Below are positions 16,160 through 25,892 of a stretch of 64,000 bases of DNA, piece by piece. A program made the translations under genes and the position numbers. The stretch is taken from contig CAKRRF010000008.1 in the NCBI GenBank assembly GCA_934394985.1, positions 1 through 64,000 of the forward strand, in the 5' to 3' direction. Position 1 is the stretch's first letter; every line of letters starts with the position of its first letter. The notes below the pieces were generated by a model that saw nothing but the letters and a program-made list of their open reading frames with translations, did not search any database and had not been told where the DNA came from. This DNA is from an uncultured Marvinbryantia sp. Lineage in GTDB: Bacteria; Bacillota; Clostridia; Lachnospirales; Lachnospiraceae.

Positions 16160-16864
16160 ATGGAAAAATTTGTTTCGCTGAGAAATGTATCGAAAATTTA
16201 TCAAATGGGTGAAGTGGAGATCCGTGCGGTGGATGGCATTGATTTTGATATTGAAAAAGGAGAATTTGTGGTGATTGTAGGTCCCAGTGGAGCCGGAAAG
16301 ACTACCGTGCTGAATATTCTGGGAGGTATGGATACAGCGACTACAGGTCAGGTACTGGTAGATGGCAGAGATATTGCAAAATATAATCAGAAGCAGCTGA
16401 CCGGATACCGGAGAGATGATATTGGCTTCGTTTTTCAGTTTTATAATCTGATTCCGAATCTGACTGCTCTGGAAAATGTAGAATTGGCGTTGCAGATCTG
16501 CAAGCATCCGCTGGATGCGGGACAGGTAATGGAAGAAGTGGGGCTGGGGCATCGTATGAAAAACTTTCCGGCGCAGCTGTCCGGCGGAGAGCAGCAAAGG
16601 GTATCGATTGCCCGTGCACTGGCCAAAAATCCCAAACTGCTGTTGTGTGATGAGCCGACCGGAGCACTGGATTATCAGACAGGAAAAGCAATTTTGAAGC
16701 TGCTGCAGGATATGTGCAGGGAAAAAGGGATGACGGTGATTGTCATTACTCATAATTCAGCTATTGCACCGATGGCTGACCGGGTGATTAAGATCAAGAA
16801 CGGAAAAGTAGCAGACATGAGAGAGAATGAGTCTCCGATGTCTGTAGCAGATATTGAATGGTAA
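16160..16864 (+). CDS. ABC transporter ATP-binding protein (MacB/LolD family)
   Basis: 234 aa. Walker [10 protein letters not shown] (about 40), Q-loop, signature [10 protein letters not shown], Walker [13 protein letters not shown] and H-loop TH are all present. This family drives mechanotransmission or export with FtsX-type permeases. The partner permease starts 22 bp after its stop. Confidence 0.93.
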   Translation: MEKFVSLRNVSKIYQMGEVEIRAVDGIDFDIEKGEFVVIVGPSGAGKTTVLNILGGMDTATTGQVLVDGRDIAKYNQKQLTGYRRDDIGFVFQFYNLIPNLTALENVELALQICKHPLDAGQVMEEVGLGHRMKNFPAQLSGGEQQRVSIARALAKNPKLLLCDEPTGALDYQTGKAILKLLQDMCREKGMTVIVITHNSAIAPMADRVIKIKNGKVADMRENESPMSVADIEW

Positions 16865-16886
16865 GTGGAGTATAAAGGAACTGGCT

Positions 16887-19800
16887 ATGAAGAAAAAGGC
16901 ACTGAGAAAAGATTTTTATATGGAAGTAAAAAAGAGTCTGAATCGATTTATTTCCATTTTTCTGATTGTGGCGCTGGGTGTGGCATTTTATTCCGGCATT
17001 CAGTCCGCAGCTCCGGATATGCGGTATTCCGGAGATGCTTATTTTGATCAGCATCAGTTGATGGATCTGAAGGTAATCAGTACCATGGGACTGACGGAAA
17101 AGGATGTAGAGGCCATCAGCCAGACGGATGGTGTGGAACTGGCCGAAGCCGGTTATATGACAGATGTGTTATGTGAGAAAGGAACAGACCGGTATGCGCT
17201 GCGGGTAGAGTCTGCCACTCCGACATTGAATCAGTTGACAGCCAAAGAGGGGCGGCTGCCCCAAACATCCGGAGAATGTTTTGTAGATATTGAGTTTCTG
17301 AATAAAACAGATTACAGAATCGGAGATACTATTACCTTTTTTCTGGAGGACGAGGATGATTATAAGCTGAAGAAAAAGGAGTTTACCATCGTCGGAGCAG
17401 GAAGCAGTCCACTGTATATTTCTTTTAACCGGGGAAATACCACGCTGGGAACCGGGGAATTGGCAGGAGCGGCCTATATACTGCCGGAAGACTTTGATTA
17501 TGAGGTCTATACGAATGTGTATATTAAAGTTAAAGAAGCAGATACGCTGACGGCTTACACGGATGCCTATGATATGCTGATAGCAGAAGTACAGCAGAGA
17601 CTGGAAGATATTTCCGGAGAGCGCTGTGAGATTCGTTATCAGGAAATACAGGATGAGGCGAATGAAAAGCTGGAGGATGCCAGAAAAGAGCTGGCAGATG
17701 GCGAAGCGGAGGCCGAGAGCGAACTGTCCGAAGCCTGGGATGAGATCTATGATGGAGATAATGAGATCTATGATGCAAAGCTGAAGCTGGCGAGGGCGAA
17801 GCGGGATCTGGAAGACGGGGAGAAAAAGATTCGGGATGGAGAGAAGGAGCTGGCAGACGGCAGAACACAGATTGCAGAGAATGAGCAGAAGCTGGCAGAT
17901 GGACGTGCGCAGTTAAATGATGGATGGAATAAACTGAATCAGGGAAAAAAGACACTGAAAAGTAAACAAAAAAAATTCGATACCACTTATAAGGAGACTA
18001 CCGAGAAGCTGGATAGTGCGCAGGAGCAGCTGGATCAGAAAAAAGCAGAGCTGGAAGACGGACGGACGCAGTATGAAGTCGGGAAGACAGAGTATGAGGA
18101 ACAGCTTGCTCAGTATCAGGCCGGAGAAACTGCTTATGCAGAAGGAAAGTCACAGTATGATGCGGCAGTGGCGGCCTGGCCGGCACAGAAGGCAGAGCTG
18201 GAAGCACAGAAGGCAGCCTGTGAACAGGGGCTGGCAACGCTGCAGAGCAATGTATCAGGTCTGACGGATGCAGTATCTCAGGCACAGGCAGCAGTAGCAC
18301 AGCTTCAAGATGCGGTAAATGCGGCTTCGGCGAATCTGACAACACTGCAGAATCGAAAGGCAGAACTGGAGCAAAAGAAAGCGCAGCTGGAAGCAGAGAG
18401 ACAGGCTGCACAGGATGCTCTGGGAGAGGATGAGACGCTGGATGAAAATAAATATCGATTATCGCCGGAAGAACAGGCAGAACTGGATGCACTTCCTGGG
18501 CAGATTGCCAATGCACAGGCAGAGCTGGATGCACAAAATGCAGCTCTGGTTCAGGCACAGGAGCAACAGGCGCAGGCGCAGGGAGCGTTGGACGAGGTAA
18601 ACGCACAGATTCAGCAGCTGCAAGGTAATATTGCAGAGATTGAGACGGGAATTGTCACTGCGGAAGCAGCATTTGCAGAAAATGAAGCACAGTTGACAGC
18701 TACCAGAGCACAGCTGGACGAAGGAAAGCTACAACTGGATGCAGTACCGGCACAGCTGGAAGCATCTTTGCAGCAAATCGAAGAGGGCGAGGCTGCGATT
18801 GCATCTGCACAGGCTGAGATTGATTCCGGACGGGCGCAGCTGGAGGATGGAAAAAAACAGCTGAAAGAGGCAAAAAAGAAGATCAGAAAAAATGAGCAAA
18901 AGCTGAATCATTCAGAAGCAGAATTACAAAGCGGAGCAGCTAGGCTGGCAGATGGAAAAGCAAAGCTGGCAGACTCGGAACAAAAACTTGCAGATGCGAA
19001 AAAGAGCGTGGAAGACGGCAAAAAAGAAATCGCAGATGGTGAAAAAGAGCTGGCTGAAAATGAGGATAAGCTGGCAGATGGAAAAATCGAGTATGAAAAA
19101 GGGAAAAAAGAGGCTGAGGATAAGATCGCAGATGGGAAAAAGAAGCTGGCGGATGCAGAAAAAGAAGTCGCAGATCTGAAGATGCCGGAATGGACCGTCA
19201 GCGACCGCAGTGATTTGCCGGAAAATATCGGATATGGAGAAAATGCAGACCGTATGAGAAATATCGGTCAGGTATTTCCGGTAATGTTTTTCCTGGTAGC
19301 AGCGCTGATCAGTCTGACCACTATGACACGAATGGTAGAAGAAGAACGGACACAGATCGGTACGCTGAAGGCGCTTGGATACGGAAAAGCAGCCATTGCA
19401 TCCAAGTATCTTTGTTATGCTTTATTTGCTACATTGGGAGGTAGCCTGGCAGGTATCGCATTCGGAGAAAAATTCCTGCCGTTTGTCATAGTGACATCTT
19501 ACCGGATTATGTACCATCACATGACCAATATCGAACTGCCTTATAACATGAAATTTGCAATAATTGCTACCGTTGCGGCTCTGGCAAGTACCATGTTGGC
19601 TACGCTGGCTGCCTGCTATAAAGAGCTTGCCACCACACCGGCGGTATTGATGCGGCCGCCTGCACCAAAAGAAGGAAAGCGGGTATTTCTCGAGCGTGTA
19701 CCGTTTATCTGGAAGCATTTAAGCTTCAGCTGGAAATCCACAGTGCGAAATCTGCTTCGTTATAAAAAGCGATTTTTCATGACAGTATTTGGTATCGGTG

Positions 19801-20867
19801 GCTGTATGGCACTGATGCTGGTAGGATATGGTCTAAGGGATTCGATTTCCAATATCGGACATCTGCAGTTCAGCCAGCTGCAGCTTTATGATGCTCTGAT
19901 AATCTTAGATACGGATGCTTCGCTGGAAGAAAAAGAGGCATTGAAGGAGCGTGTTGACAAAAATGATACGGTAGCAAATGCTACTGAGGCATTGATGCAG
20001 AAAGAAACCGTGAGACGTGATAAGAAGTCCTGGAATGTGTACCTGATGGTACTGGAAGATATGGAACAGGTCAGCGAGTTTCTGGTATTTCGTGACCGCG
20101 AAAGTGGTGAGCATTATCAGCTGACGGACGATGGCGCTGTGATTACAGAGAAGATTGCCGATCTGTGTGGCGTAAAAGCCGGAGATACGCTCATACTGGA
20201 GGACGAAAAACTGGGAGCTATCGAGGTGCCGATTGCAGCAGTGACAGAAAATTATCTGTCCCATTACATCTATATGACACCGGGATTATATGAAGCATGT
20301 ACACAAAAAGTACCGGAATATAATGAAATCATGTTCCGGGCAGAAAGCGGTACGGATATGGCGGCACTGGAAACGCTCGGTCAGGGCTTTTTGAATGAAC
20401 CGGCGGCACTGAGTATCAGCTATACCATATCAACAATGAGTCAGATTGACAGTATGCTGTCTACGCTGGATTCTGTAATTGTGGTATTGATTATATCTGC
20501 CGGACTGCTGGCCTTTGTGGTGTTGTATAATCTGAGCAATATCAATATCAATGAGCGAAAGCGGGAACTGGCGACGCTGAAGGTACTGGGATTTTATGAC
20601 CGGGAGGTTGATGCCTATGTGTACCGGGAAAACATACTGATTACAGCGATTGGCATACTGGCCGGCATGGGAATGGGAAAAATACTGCATTACTTTGTTA
20701 TCACCACAGTGGAAGTAGATGCAACCATGTTTGGACGGAATATTAATCCGCCAAGCTATCTGATTTCCGCAGTATTTACGGTTGTATTTTCCGTACTGGT
20801 CAATGCAGTCATGCACCAGAAGCTGAAAAAAATCGATATGGTGGAATCGCTGAAGAGTATTGAATAA
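16887..20867 (+). CDS. FtsX-family ABC permease with giant extracellular coiled coil
   Basis: 1326 aa. An N-terminal helix (about 20-42) is followed by a MacB-like periplasmic-core-type domain (about 45-245), then about 500 residues (about 250-768) of heptad-like repeats rich in Ala, Glu, Lys and Gln with recurring LADG(K)xxL units, then the first FtsX transmembrane block (about 790-930), a helix near 960 (RFFMTVFGIGG), a second extracellular domain and the final FtsX block (about 1185-1326). ATG at 16887 after AAGGAA. The coiled coil could reach tens of nanometres, probably through the wall. It forms one system with the ATPase upstream; function unknown. Confidence 0.88.
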   Translation: MKKKALRKDFYMEVKKSLNRFISIFLIVALGVAFYSGIQSAAPDMRYSGDAYFDQHQLMDLKVISTMGLTEKDVEAISQTDGVELAEAGYMTDVLCEKGTDRYALRVESATPTLNQLTAKEGRLPQTSGECFVDIEFLNKTDYRIGDTITFFLEDEDDYKLKKKEFTIVGAGSSPLYISFNRGNTTLGTGELAGAAYILPEDFDYEVYTNVYIKVKEADTLTAYTDAYDMLIAEVQQRLEDISGERCEIRYQEIQDEANEKLEDARKELADGEAEAESELSEAWDEIYDGDNEIYDAKLKLARAKRDLEDGEKKIRDGEKELADGRTQIAENEQKLADGRAQLNDGWNKLNQGKKTLKSKQKKFDTTYKETTEKLDSAQEQLDQKKAELEDGRTQYEVGKTEYEEQLAQYQAGETAYAEGKSQYDAAVAAWPAQKAELEAQKAACEQGLATLQSNVSGLTDAVSQAQAAVAQLQDAVNAASANLTTLQNRKAELEQKKAQLEAERQAAQDALGEDETLDENKYRLSPEEQAELDALPGQIANAQAELDAQNAALVQAQEQQAQAQGALDEVNAQIQQLQGNIAEIETGIVTAEAAFAENEAQLTATRAQLDEGKLQLDAVPAQLEASLQQIEEGEAAIASAQAEIDSGRAQLEDGKKQLKEAKKKIRKNEQKLNHSEAELQSGAARLADGKAKLADSEQKLADAKKSVEDGKKEIADGEKELAENEDKLADGKIEYEKGKKEAEDKIADGKKKLADAEKEVADLKMPEWTVSDRSDLPENIGYGENADRMRNIGQVFPVMFFLVAALISLTTMTRMVEEERTQIGTLKALGYGKAAIASKYLCYALFATLGGSLAGIAFGEKFLPFVIVTSYRIMYHHMTNIELPYNMKFAIIATVAALASTMLATLAACYKELATTPAVLMRPPAPKEGKRVFLERVPFIWKHLSFSWKSTVRNLLRYKKRFFMTVFGIGGCMALMLVGYGLRDSISNIGHLQFSQLQLYDALIILDTDASLEEKEALKERVDKNDTVANATEALMQKETVRRDKKSWNVYLMVLEDMEQVSEFLVFRDRESGEHYQLTDDGAVITEKIADLCGVKAGDTLILEDEKLGAIEVPIAAVTENYLSHYIYMTPGLYEACTQKVPEYNEIMFRAESGTDMAALETLGQGFLNEPAALSISYTISTMSQIDSMLSTLDSVIVVLIISAGLLAFVVLYNLSNININERKRELATLKVLGFYDREVDAYVYRENILITAIGILAGMGMGKILHYFVITTVEVDATMFGRNINPPSYLISAVFTVVFSVLVNAVMHQKLKKIDMVESLKSIE

Positions 20868-20890
20868 TATGGTGGAAACGAGGAAAGAAA

Positions 20891-22393
20891 ATGGTATCAT
20901 TACCAAGAGAATTTGAGATAAAAATGAAGAAGCTCCTGGGAGCAGAATATGAGGAGTTTCTGGCTTCTTATGACCGGCCGAGAAATTTTGGCCTGCGGGT
21001 AAATGTGGATAAGATTTCAACGGAGGAATTTGAAAAAAAGGCACCCTTTCATCTGACAAAAATTCCTTGGACGGAGAATGGATATTATTACGAAGAGCAG
21101 GATATGCCTGCCAGACATCCGTTTTATTATGCCGGGTTATATTATCTGCAGGAACCAAGTGCCATGACGCCGGCATCCAGACTGGTGTCTCAGCCGGGAG
21201 ACCGGGTGCTGGATCTGTGCGCCGCTCCGGGCGGCAAGGCAACGGAACTGGGAGCCCGTCTTCACGGGAAAGGAGTGCTGGTGGCCAATGATATCAGTGC
21301 ATCCAGGGCAAAAGCGCTGCTGAAGAATATTGAGGTATTTGGTATTTGCAATTCCTTTATTGTAAATGAAGTCCCGGCGAAGCTGGCAGAGAACTTCCCA
21401 GAATTTTTCGACAAAATTCTGGTGGATGCACCATGCTCTGGCGAAGGAATGTTTCGAAAGGATCCTGCTGTAGCCAAAGTATGGGATGGAAATAAACCGT
21501 TTGAATGTGCAAAACAGCAAAAAGAGATCATTACCAGAGCTGCACAGATGCTGGCACCGGGAGGAGATTTGCTGTATTCTACCTGCACTTTCTCACCGGA
21601 AGAAAACGAACAGGTGATACAATTCCTGCTGGATAGTAGAGAAGATATGGAGATTCGGGAAATAAAGCCATTTGAAGGATTTGCACCGGGACGTCCGGAT
21701 GTAGCATATGAAGGTTGGGACAGTGAAGAGTCTGAAAACAGAAAAACAGGAAGCGCTGACTTGAAAAGGTGTGTTCGTATCTGGCCACATAAGATGGCAG
21801 GAGAAGGTCATTTCCTGGCGCTGGTTCATAAACGTACACCGGGTGAGGATGCAGGTCATCATGTTGCTGAAAATTCGGTGCAGGGAGATATTTCCGATAT
21901 CAAAGGTATCGGAAAACCGGAAACAAAGGCATTGACGGAATTTTTTGCAGATGTTTCTATGGAAATAAACTGGAAACAGGTGGAAGTGCGAAAAGGTCAG
22001 GTCTATCTGGTGCCGGAAGCGCTGGGAACCAGAAAGGGTATGGTATTTTTACGAAATGGTCTGTATCTGGGAGAAATCCGCAAGGATCGTTTTGAACCAA
22101 GCCAGTCCTTTGCCATGGCGTTAAAGAAAAAAGAGTATATGGCAGTCATCGATCTGGATTACAGTGATATGCGTGTGGAAAAATATCTCAGGGGAGAGAC
22201 ATTGGATGTAGATGATATCGTAGCGAAGAATCTTCAGGCAGCGTCTGAGGCAGACCTGCCGAAAGCAGTCAGAAAGCGGCTGGAAAAGGGCTGGCAGCTG
22301 GTATGTGTCAACGGATATCCACTGGGATGGGGCAAGCTGGTGAACGGAACACTGAAAAATAAATATCATGCCGGATGGCGTATGAAATATTAA
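20891..22393 (+). CDS. rsmF: RsmF-type 16S rRNA (cytosine-C5) methyltransferase
   Basis: 500 aa. NOL1/NOP2/Sun family: motif I DLCAAPGGKA, motif IV DAPCSGEGMF with the release Cys, motif VI STCTFSPEEN with the catalytic Cys. The N-terminal LPREFEIKMKKLLG segment and the C-terminal PUA-like region (about 350-500) fit RsmF/YebU of Firmicutes. Cytoplasmic, acts on the ribosome. ATG after AGGAAAG; 24 bp after the permease gene. Confidence 0.9.
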   Translation: MVSLPREFEIKMKKLLGAEYEEFLASYDRPRNFGLRVNVDKISTEEFEKKAPFHLTKIPWTENGYYYEEQDMPARHPFYYAGLYYLQEPSAMTPASRLVSQPGDRVLDLCAAPGGKATELGARLHGKGVLVANDISASRAKALLKNIEVFGICNSFIVNEVPAKLAENFPEFFDKILVDAPCSGEGMFRKDPAVAKVWDGNKPFECAKQQKEIITRAAQMLAPGGDLLYSTCTFSPEENEQVIQFLLDSREDMEIREIKPFEGFAPGRPDVAYEGWDSEESENRKTGSADLKRCVRIWPHKMAGEGHFLALVHKRTPGEDAGHHVAENSVQGDISDIKGIGKPETKALTEFFADVSMEINWKQVEVRKGQVYLVPEALGTRKGMVFLRNGLYLGEIRKDRFEPSQSFAMALKKKEYMAVIDLDYSDMRVEKYLRGETLDVDDIVAKNLQAASEADLPKAVRKRLEKGWQLVCVNGYPLGWGKLVNGTLKNKYHAGWRMKY

Positions 22394-22469
22394 GCGGGAA
22401 GCGACTGCGTTCATGAGCAAGTAGCGAAGCGGATTGCGAATGTCCGCTTTACTGGAAAGAGGTGGGCAG

Positions 22470-23048
22470 ATGCCGGAAGATACAGAAATAAAAAAAGGGG
22501 AAAAAAGCAGGTACCGGCTGGCAAGGTCTATGAAGGAATGTATGAAGCATGCATCTGTGGAATCCATTACGGTAAAGCAGATCACAGAGAACTGTGGACT
22601 GACCAGGCAGACCTTTTATCGGAATTTTCTGGATAAATACGATCTGATTAACTGGTATTTTGATAAACTGTTGATGAAATCCTTTGAACATATGGGACAG
22701 GGAAAAACGATATATGATGCACTGGTAAAGAAATTTACTTACATAAAGGAAGAGCAGAATTTTTTTGCGGCGGCCTTTCGCTATGACAGTCAGAATTCCC
22801 TGCGTGAGCATGATTTTGAACTGATTCTGGCGTTTTATGAGAATCTGATCAAAGAAAAAACAGGAAGAATGCCGGAAGAACAAGTGCATTTTCTGCTGGA
22901 AATGTATTGTCAGAGTTCGATCTATATGACAGTACAGTGGGTACTTGGGGAAGTGAAAACCACACCGGAAAAACTGGCACGTATTGTGGTAGATGCTATG
23001 CCGGGGAAGTTGATGAAATTATTTTTGGAATTTGAGATGTTGAAGTAA
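22470..23048 (+). CDS. TetR-family regulator (DhaS-like)
   Basis: 192 aa. The N-terminal HTH is at about 15-60 (SITVKQITENCGLTRQTFYRNF) and the C-terminal half resembles the TetR_C_8 domain of DhaS-type regulators. ATG at 22470 is chosen because AGAGGTGG precedes it; the in-frame TTG at 22434 has no RBS. It follows rsmF by 76 bp. No target is evident. Confidence 0.85.
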   Translation: MPEDTEIKKGEKSRYRLARSMKECMKHASVESITVKQITENCGLTRQTFYRNFLDKYDLINWYFDKLLMKSFEHMGQGKTIYDALVKKFTYIKEEQNFFAAAFRYDSQNSLREHDFELILAFYENLIKEKTGRMPEEQVHFLLEMYCQSSIYMTVQWVLGEVKTTPEKLARIVVDAMPGKLMKLFLEFEMLK

Positions 23049-23076
23049 TACAATATAAGGTATGGCATTAAATTAT

Positions 23077-23122
23077 AAAAAGTGGGTGAAAGGTAGTAAT
23101 AGTTGGCCTTTATCCACTTTTT
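23077..23122 (+). terminator. Terminator after the TetR gene
   Basis: Arms AAAAAGTGG...AAAGG and CCTTT...CCACTTTTT form an interrupted stem whose 3' arm ends in a T run. Confidence 0.7.
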
Positions 23123-23172
23123 ATTTTATTGATATTACTATGTTTACACAATAGGACTATTAATATTTGAAA

Positions 23173-23232
23173 GATGCAAAATGGTAAAAATGCATCAATT
23201 TTATTGCTACATTATCATATTTATGGTAAAAA
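23173..23232 (+). promoter_or_regulatory. Operator-like repeats upstream of the sugar ABC operon
   Basis: ATGGTAAAAA occurs at 23181-23190 and 23223-23232, 42 bp (two times 21) apart. The first copy is embedded in an inverted repeat GATGCA/TGCATC (23173-23196). They are candidate sites for the YesN-type AraC regulator of this cluster. Confidence 0.4.
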
Positions 23233-23260
23233 AGTATAATCTGAAAATAAAATAGTTTAG

Positions 23261-23288
23261 TTACAATGAATGAAAAGCACTATATAAT
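23261..23288 (+). promoter_or_regulatory. Promoter of the ribose-type ABC/aldolase/kinase operon
   Basis: TTACAA at 23261-23266, 16-bp spacer, TATAAT at 23283-23288. The start codon is at 23331, giving a leader of roughly 35 nt. Confidence 0.7.
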
Positions 23289-23330
23289 AAAAGCACATAA
23301 AAACATATTGAACAAAAGGAGGATAAACAA

Positions 23331-24281
23331 GTGAAAAAAAGGACAAGTATTTTGGTGGCATTAATGGTAACTGCAATGTGCGCATGCCCAGTTATGGCAG
23401 AAGATAACAATCTCAAAGTTGGGTTCTCTGAACTTGATATTGATGGAGCATGGCGTATTTGCCAGACGGATTCTATGCAGCAAGAAGCAGATAGTCGCGG
23501 ATATGATTATGTAATGACAAATGCAGAATATGACACAGAAAAACAGGTTGCAGACGTAGAAGACCTGATTTCACAAGGATGCAACTTCCTGTTTATTGCT
23601 CCGATTGATATGGATGCTATTGTTCCAGCATTAGATGCGGCAAAAACAGCGGAAATCCCAGTAATACTATTGGATAGAGAAGCTACTGGTACATGGGGCG
23701 AAGATTGGCTTACAACCATTATTGCAGATTATGTTCAGCAGGGAGAAATGTGTGGAGAATGGATTGTAGATAACAATAACATGGATGAACCATTAAAGAT
23801 TGTAGAAATTACTGGAGTAGAAGGCGGTTCAGATGTTAGAGATAGAGCTCAAGGGTTAAGAAACATTACAGATGAACATGACAATATCGAAATTGTTGCT
23901 TCTCAGTCAGGTGAATGGTCGCGAACTACTGCACAGGAAGTAACAGCTAATATTATTCAGTCTACTGGTGGTGAATTTGATGTTGTTTATTGCCATAATG
24001 ATGAAATGGCACTTGGTGTTGTTTTAGCATTAAAAGCAGCAGGCATGAAACCAGGAGAAGATGTTCAGATTGTTGCAATAGACGGACAGAAAGAAGCTAT
24101 TGAAGGAATCATTGCTGGAGAAATAAATTGTATTGCAACTTGCAGTCCAAGATTTGGAAAGGCAGCTTTTGATGCAATGGAAACATATCTTTCAGGCGAA
24201 GAATTACCAGAAAAGATTATTAATGAAGAAACCCTTATTACCGCTGATAATGCGGAAGAACAGCTTGAATTTGGATTCTAA
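23331..24281 (+). CDS. Ribose-type ABC transporter sugar-binding protein
   Basis: 316 aa periplasmic-binding-protein-like domain of the RbsB cluster. Signal peptide ends near residue 23 (PVMA-ED); there is no clear lipobox. Conserved LacI/RbsB stretches include IAPIDMDAIVPAL, PVILLDREA and CHNDEMALG. GTG start at 23331 follows AAAGGAGG at 8 nt. It captures a sugar outside the cell for the transporter encoded downstream; the aldolase and kinase in the operon point to a 6-deoxyhexose such as rhamnose or fucose, or a derived ketose. Confidence 0.9.
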   Translation: MKKRTSILVALMVTAMCACPVMAEDNNLKVGFSELDIDGAWRICQTDSMQQEADSRGYDYVMTNAEYDTEKQVADVEDLISQGCNFLFIAPIDMDAIVPALDAAKTAEIPVILLDREATGTWGEDWLTTIIADYVQQGEMCGEWIVDNNNMDEPLKIVEITGVEGGSDVRDRAQGLRNITDEHDNIEIVASQSGEWSRTTAQEVTANIIQSTGGEFDVVYCHNDEMALGVVLALKAAGMKPGEDVQIVAIDGQKEAIEGIIAGEINCIATCSPRFGKAAFDAMETYLSGEELPEKIINEETLITADNAEEQLEFGF

Positions 24282-24311
24282 TGCTTCTGATTCAATAATT
24301 AGTTAAGCAGT

Positions 24312-24347
24312 AAAGCCCGGTCATTCTAATCGGAATAACCGGGCTTT
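24312..24347 (+). terminator. Intra-operon hairpin after the binding-protein gene
   Basis: AAAGCCCGG (24312-24320) pairs with CCGGGCTTT (24339-24347), with inner ATTC/GAAT pairing. Only a short A-rich stretch follows, so it is more likely a partial terminator or mRNA-stabilising end that keeps the binding protein in excess over the membrane parts. Confidence 0.65.
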
Positions 24348-24375
24348 AAAAACAAAGGGGTGGGGTACAATTATT

Positions 24376-25869
24376 ATGAAAGATATTCTTGAGATGAAAA
24401 ACATTCAAAAGTCTTTTCCTGGAGTTCGTGCTCTTAAAGGGGTAGATTTTAAGGTAAAAGCTGGTGAAATCCATTCCTTAATGGGAGAAAACGGAGCAGG
24501 AAAATCAACATTAATAAAAATATTAACAGGTGTTTATCAAAAGGATGAGGGAACTATTTTTTTTGATGGAAAAGAAGTTACCATAAAAAATACAATTGAT
24601 GCACAAAATATGGGGATTAGTACAGTATATCAGGAACTTAATATGATTCCATATTTAACTGTTGCGGAAAATATTTTTCTTGGTCGGTATCCAAGAAAAA
24701 ATAATGTAATTGATTGGAAAAAAATGAATCAAAATGCACAAGATCTTTTAGATGAAATGAAATTAAACATAAGGGCTGATATTGAATTGAACAGATATGG
24801 TACAGCAGCGCAACAGATGGTATCCATTGTGAGAGCAATCAGCCTGAATTGCAAATTAATTGTGTTAGATGAGCCAACATCATCCTTAGATACTGATGAA
24901 GTAAGAATGCTTTTTCGTGTAATCCGTGATTTGCAGAAAAAAAATATTGCAATTATTTTTATCTCCCATCGTTTAGATGAGGTTTATGAAATTAGTGATC
25001 GAATTACTATATTGAAAGACGGCGCATACGAAGGAACATATCTGGTATCTGAACTGGGACAGGCGGAACTTATTACCAAAATGGTAGGACGCGAAGTTGA
25101 AAAGAAAGAACGAATTGAAAGACTGCATAGTAATAGTAGTGATGATTATGTGATAGAACTCAAAGATATTCTTTCAAAACCGAAGCTGAGGAATATTTCA
25201 TTGCATGTAAAAAAAGGCGAAATTGTAGGATTAGCGGGGCTTTTGGGAGCTGGAAGAACAGAAACTGCTCAGGTTATTTTTGGATATAGGATGGCTGATT
25301 CAGGAACTATTAAAATGCATTCGGTTGATTTGTCTTTGAAAAGTCCGAGAGATGGTGTGAAACATAAAATGGCATTTTGTACAGAAAACAGACGAGAAGA
25401 AGGCATAATTCCCAATATGAGTGTTCGTGACAATATTTTGTTATCCAGTTTACGGAATATTAGTTCTCATGGATTTTTAAATCAGAAAAAAGGGGATGAA
25501 ATTGTAAAACAATATCTGGAGCGTTTTCGTATTAAAACACCGAGTCCATATCAGAAAATAAAGAATCTCTCTGGAGGGAACCAGCAGAAAGTAATTTTAG
25601 CAAGATGGCTCGCAACACAACCAGATTTTATAATATTTGACGAACCAACAAGAGGAATTGATGTGGGAGCAAAAAGAGATGTGGAGAATTTGATAGCAGA
25701 AGTGGCTGATATGGGACTGGCTGTGCTATTTATTTCATCAGAAATGTCAGAAATTGCAAGAAATTGTGATAGAGTGTACGTTCTTAGAGATGGACAAGTT
25801 GTTGGGGAGTTATCAAATCAAGAAATTAAACAAGAGATAATTACAAATGCAATTGCAGAAGGAGAATAA
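24376..25869 (+). CDS. Ribose-type ABC transporter ATPase (two ATP-binding domains)
   Basis: 497 aa RbsA/MglA-type. First domain: Walker A GENGAGKST and Walker B LIVLDEPTSSLD. Second domain (from about 255): degenerate P-loop GLLGAGRTE, signature LSGGNQQKV, Walker B FIIFDEPTRGIDVG. The degenerate second P-loop is normal for the family. It energises import by the two permeases that follow at 23 and 18 bp. Confidence 0.95.
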   Translation: MKDILEMKNIQKSFPGVRALKGVDFKVKAGEIHSLMGENGAGKSTLIKILTGVYQKDEGTIFFDGKEVTIKNTIDAQNMGISTVYQELNMIPYLTVAENIFLGRYPRKNNVIDWKKMNQNAQDLLDEMKLNIRADIELNRYGTAAQQMVSIVRAISLNCKLIVLDEPTSSLDTDEVRMLFRVIRDLQKKNIAIIFISHRLDEVYEISDRITILKDGAYEGTYLVSELGQAELITKMVGREVEKKERIERLHSNSSDDYVIELKDILSKPKLRNISLHVKKGEIVGLAGLLGAGRTETAQVIFGYRMADSGTIKMHSVDLSLKSPRDGVKHKMAFCTENRREEGIIPNMSVRDNILLSSLRNISSHGFLNQKKGDEIVKQYLERFRIKTPSPYQKIKNLSGGNQQKVILARWLATQPDFIIFDEPTRGIDVGAKRDVENLIAEVADMGLAVLFISSEMSEIARNCDRVYVLRDGQVVGELSNQEIKQEIITNAIAEGE

Positions 25870-25892
25870 CGGACACAGATGGAGGAAATAGC

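Noticed and set aside
17998..18606. Pro/Leu-rich protein on the minus strand within the coiled-coil gene
   Set aside because: It is the antisense reading of a repetitive Ala/Glu/Gln coiled-coil region; no RBS or conserved content.
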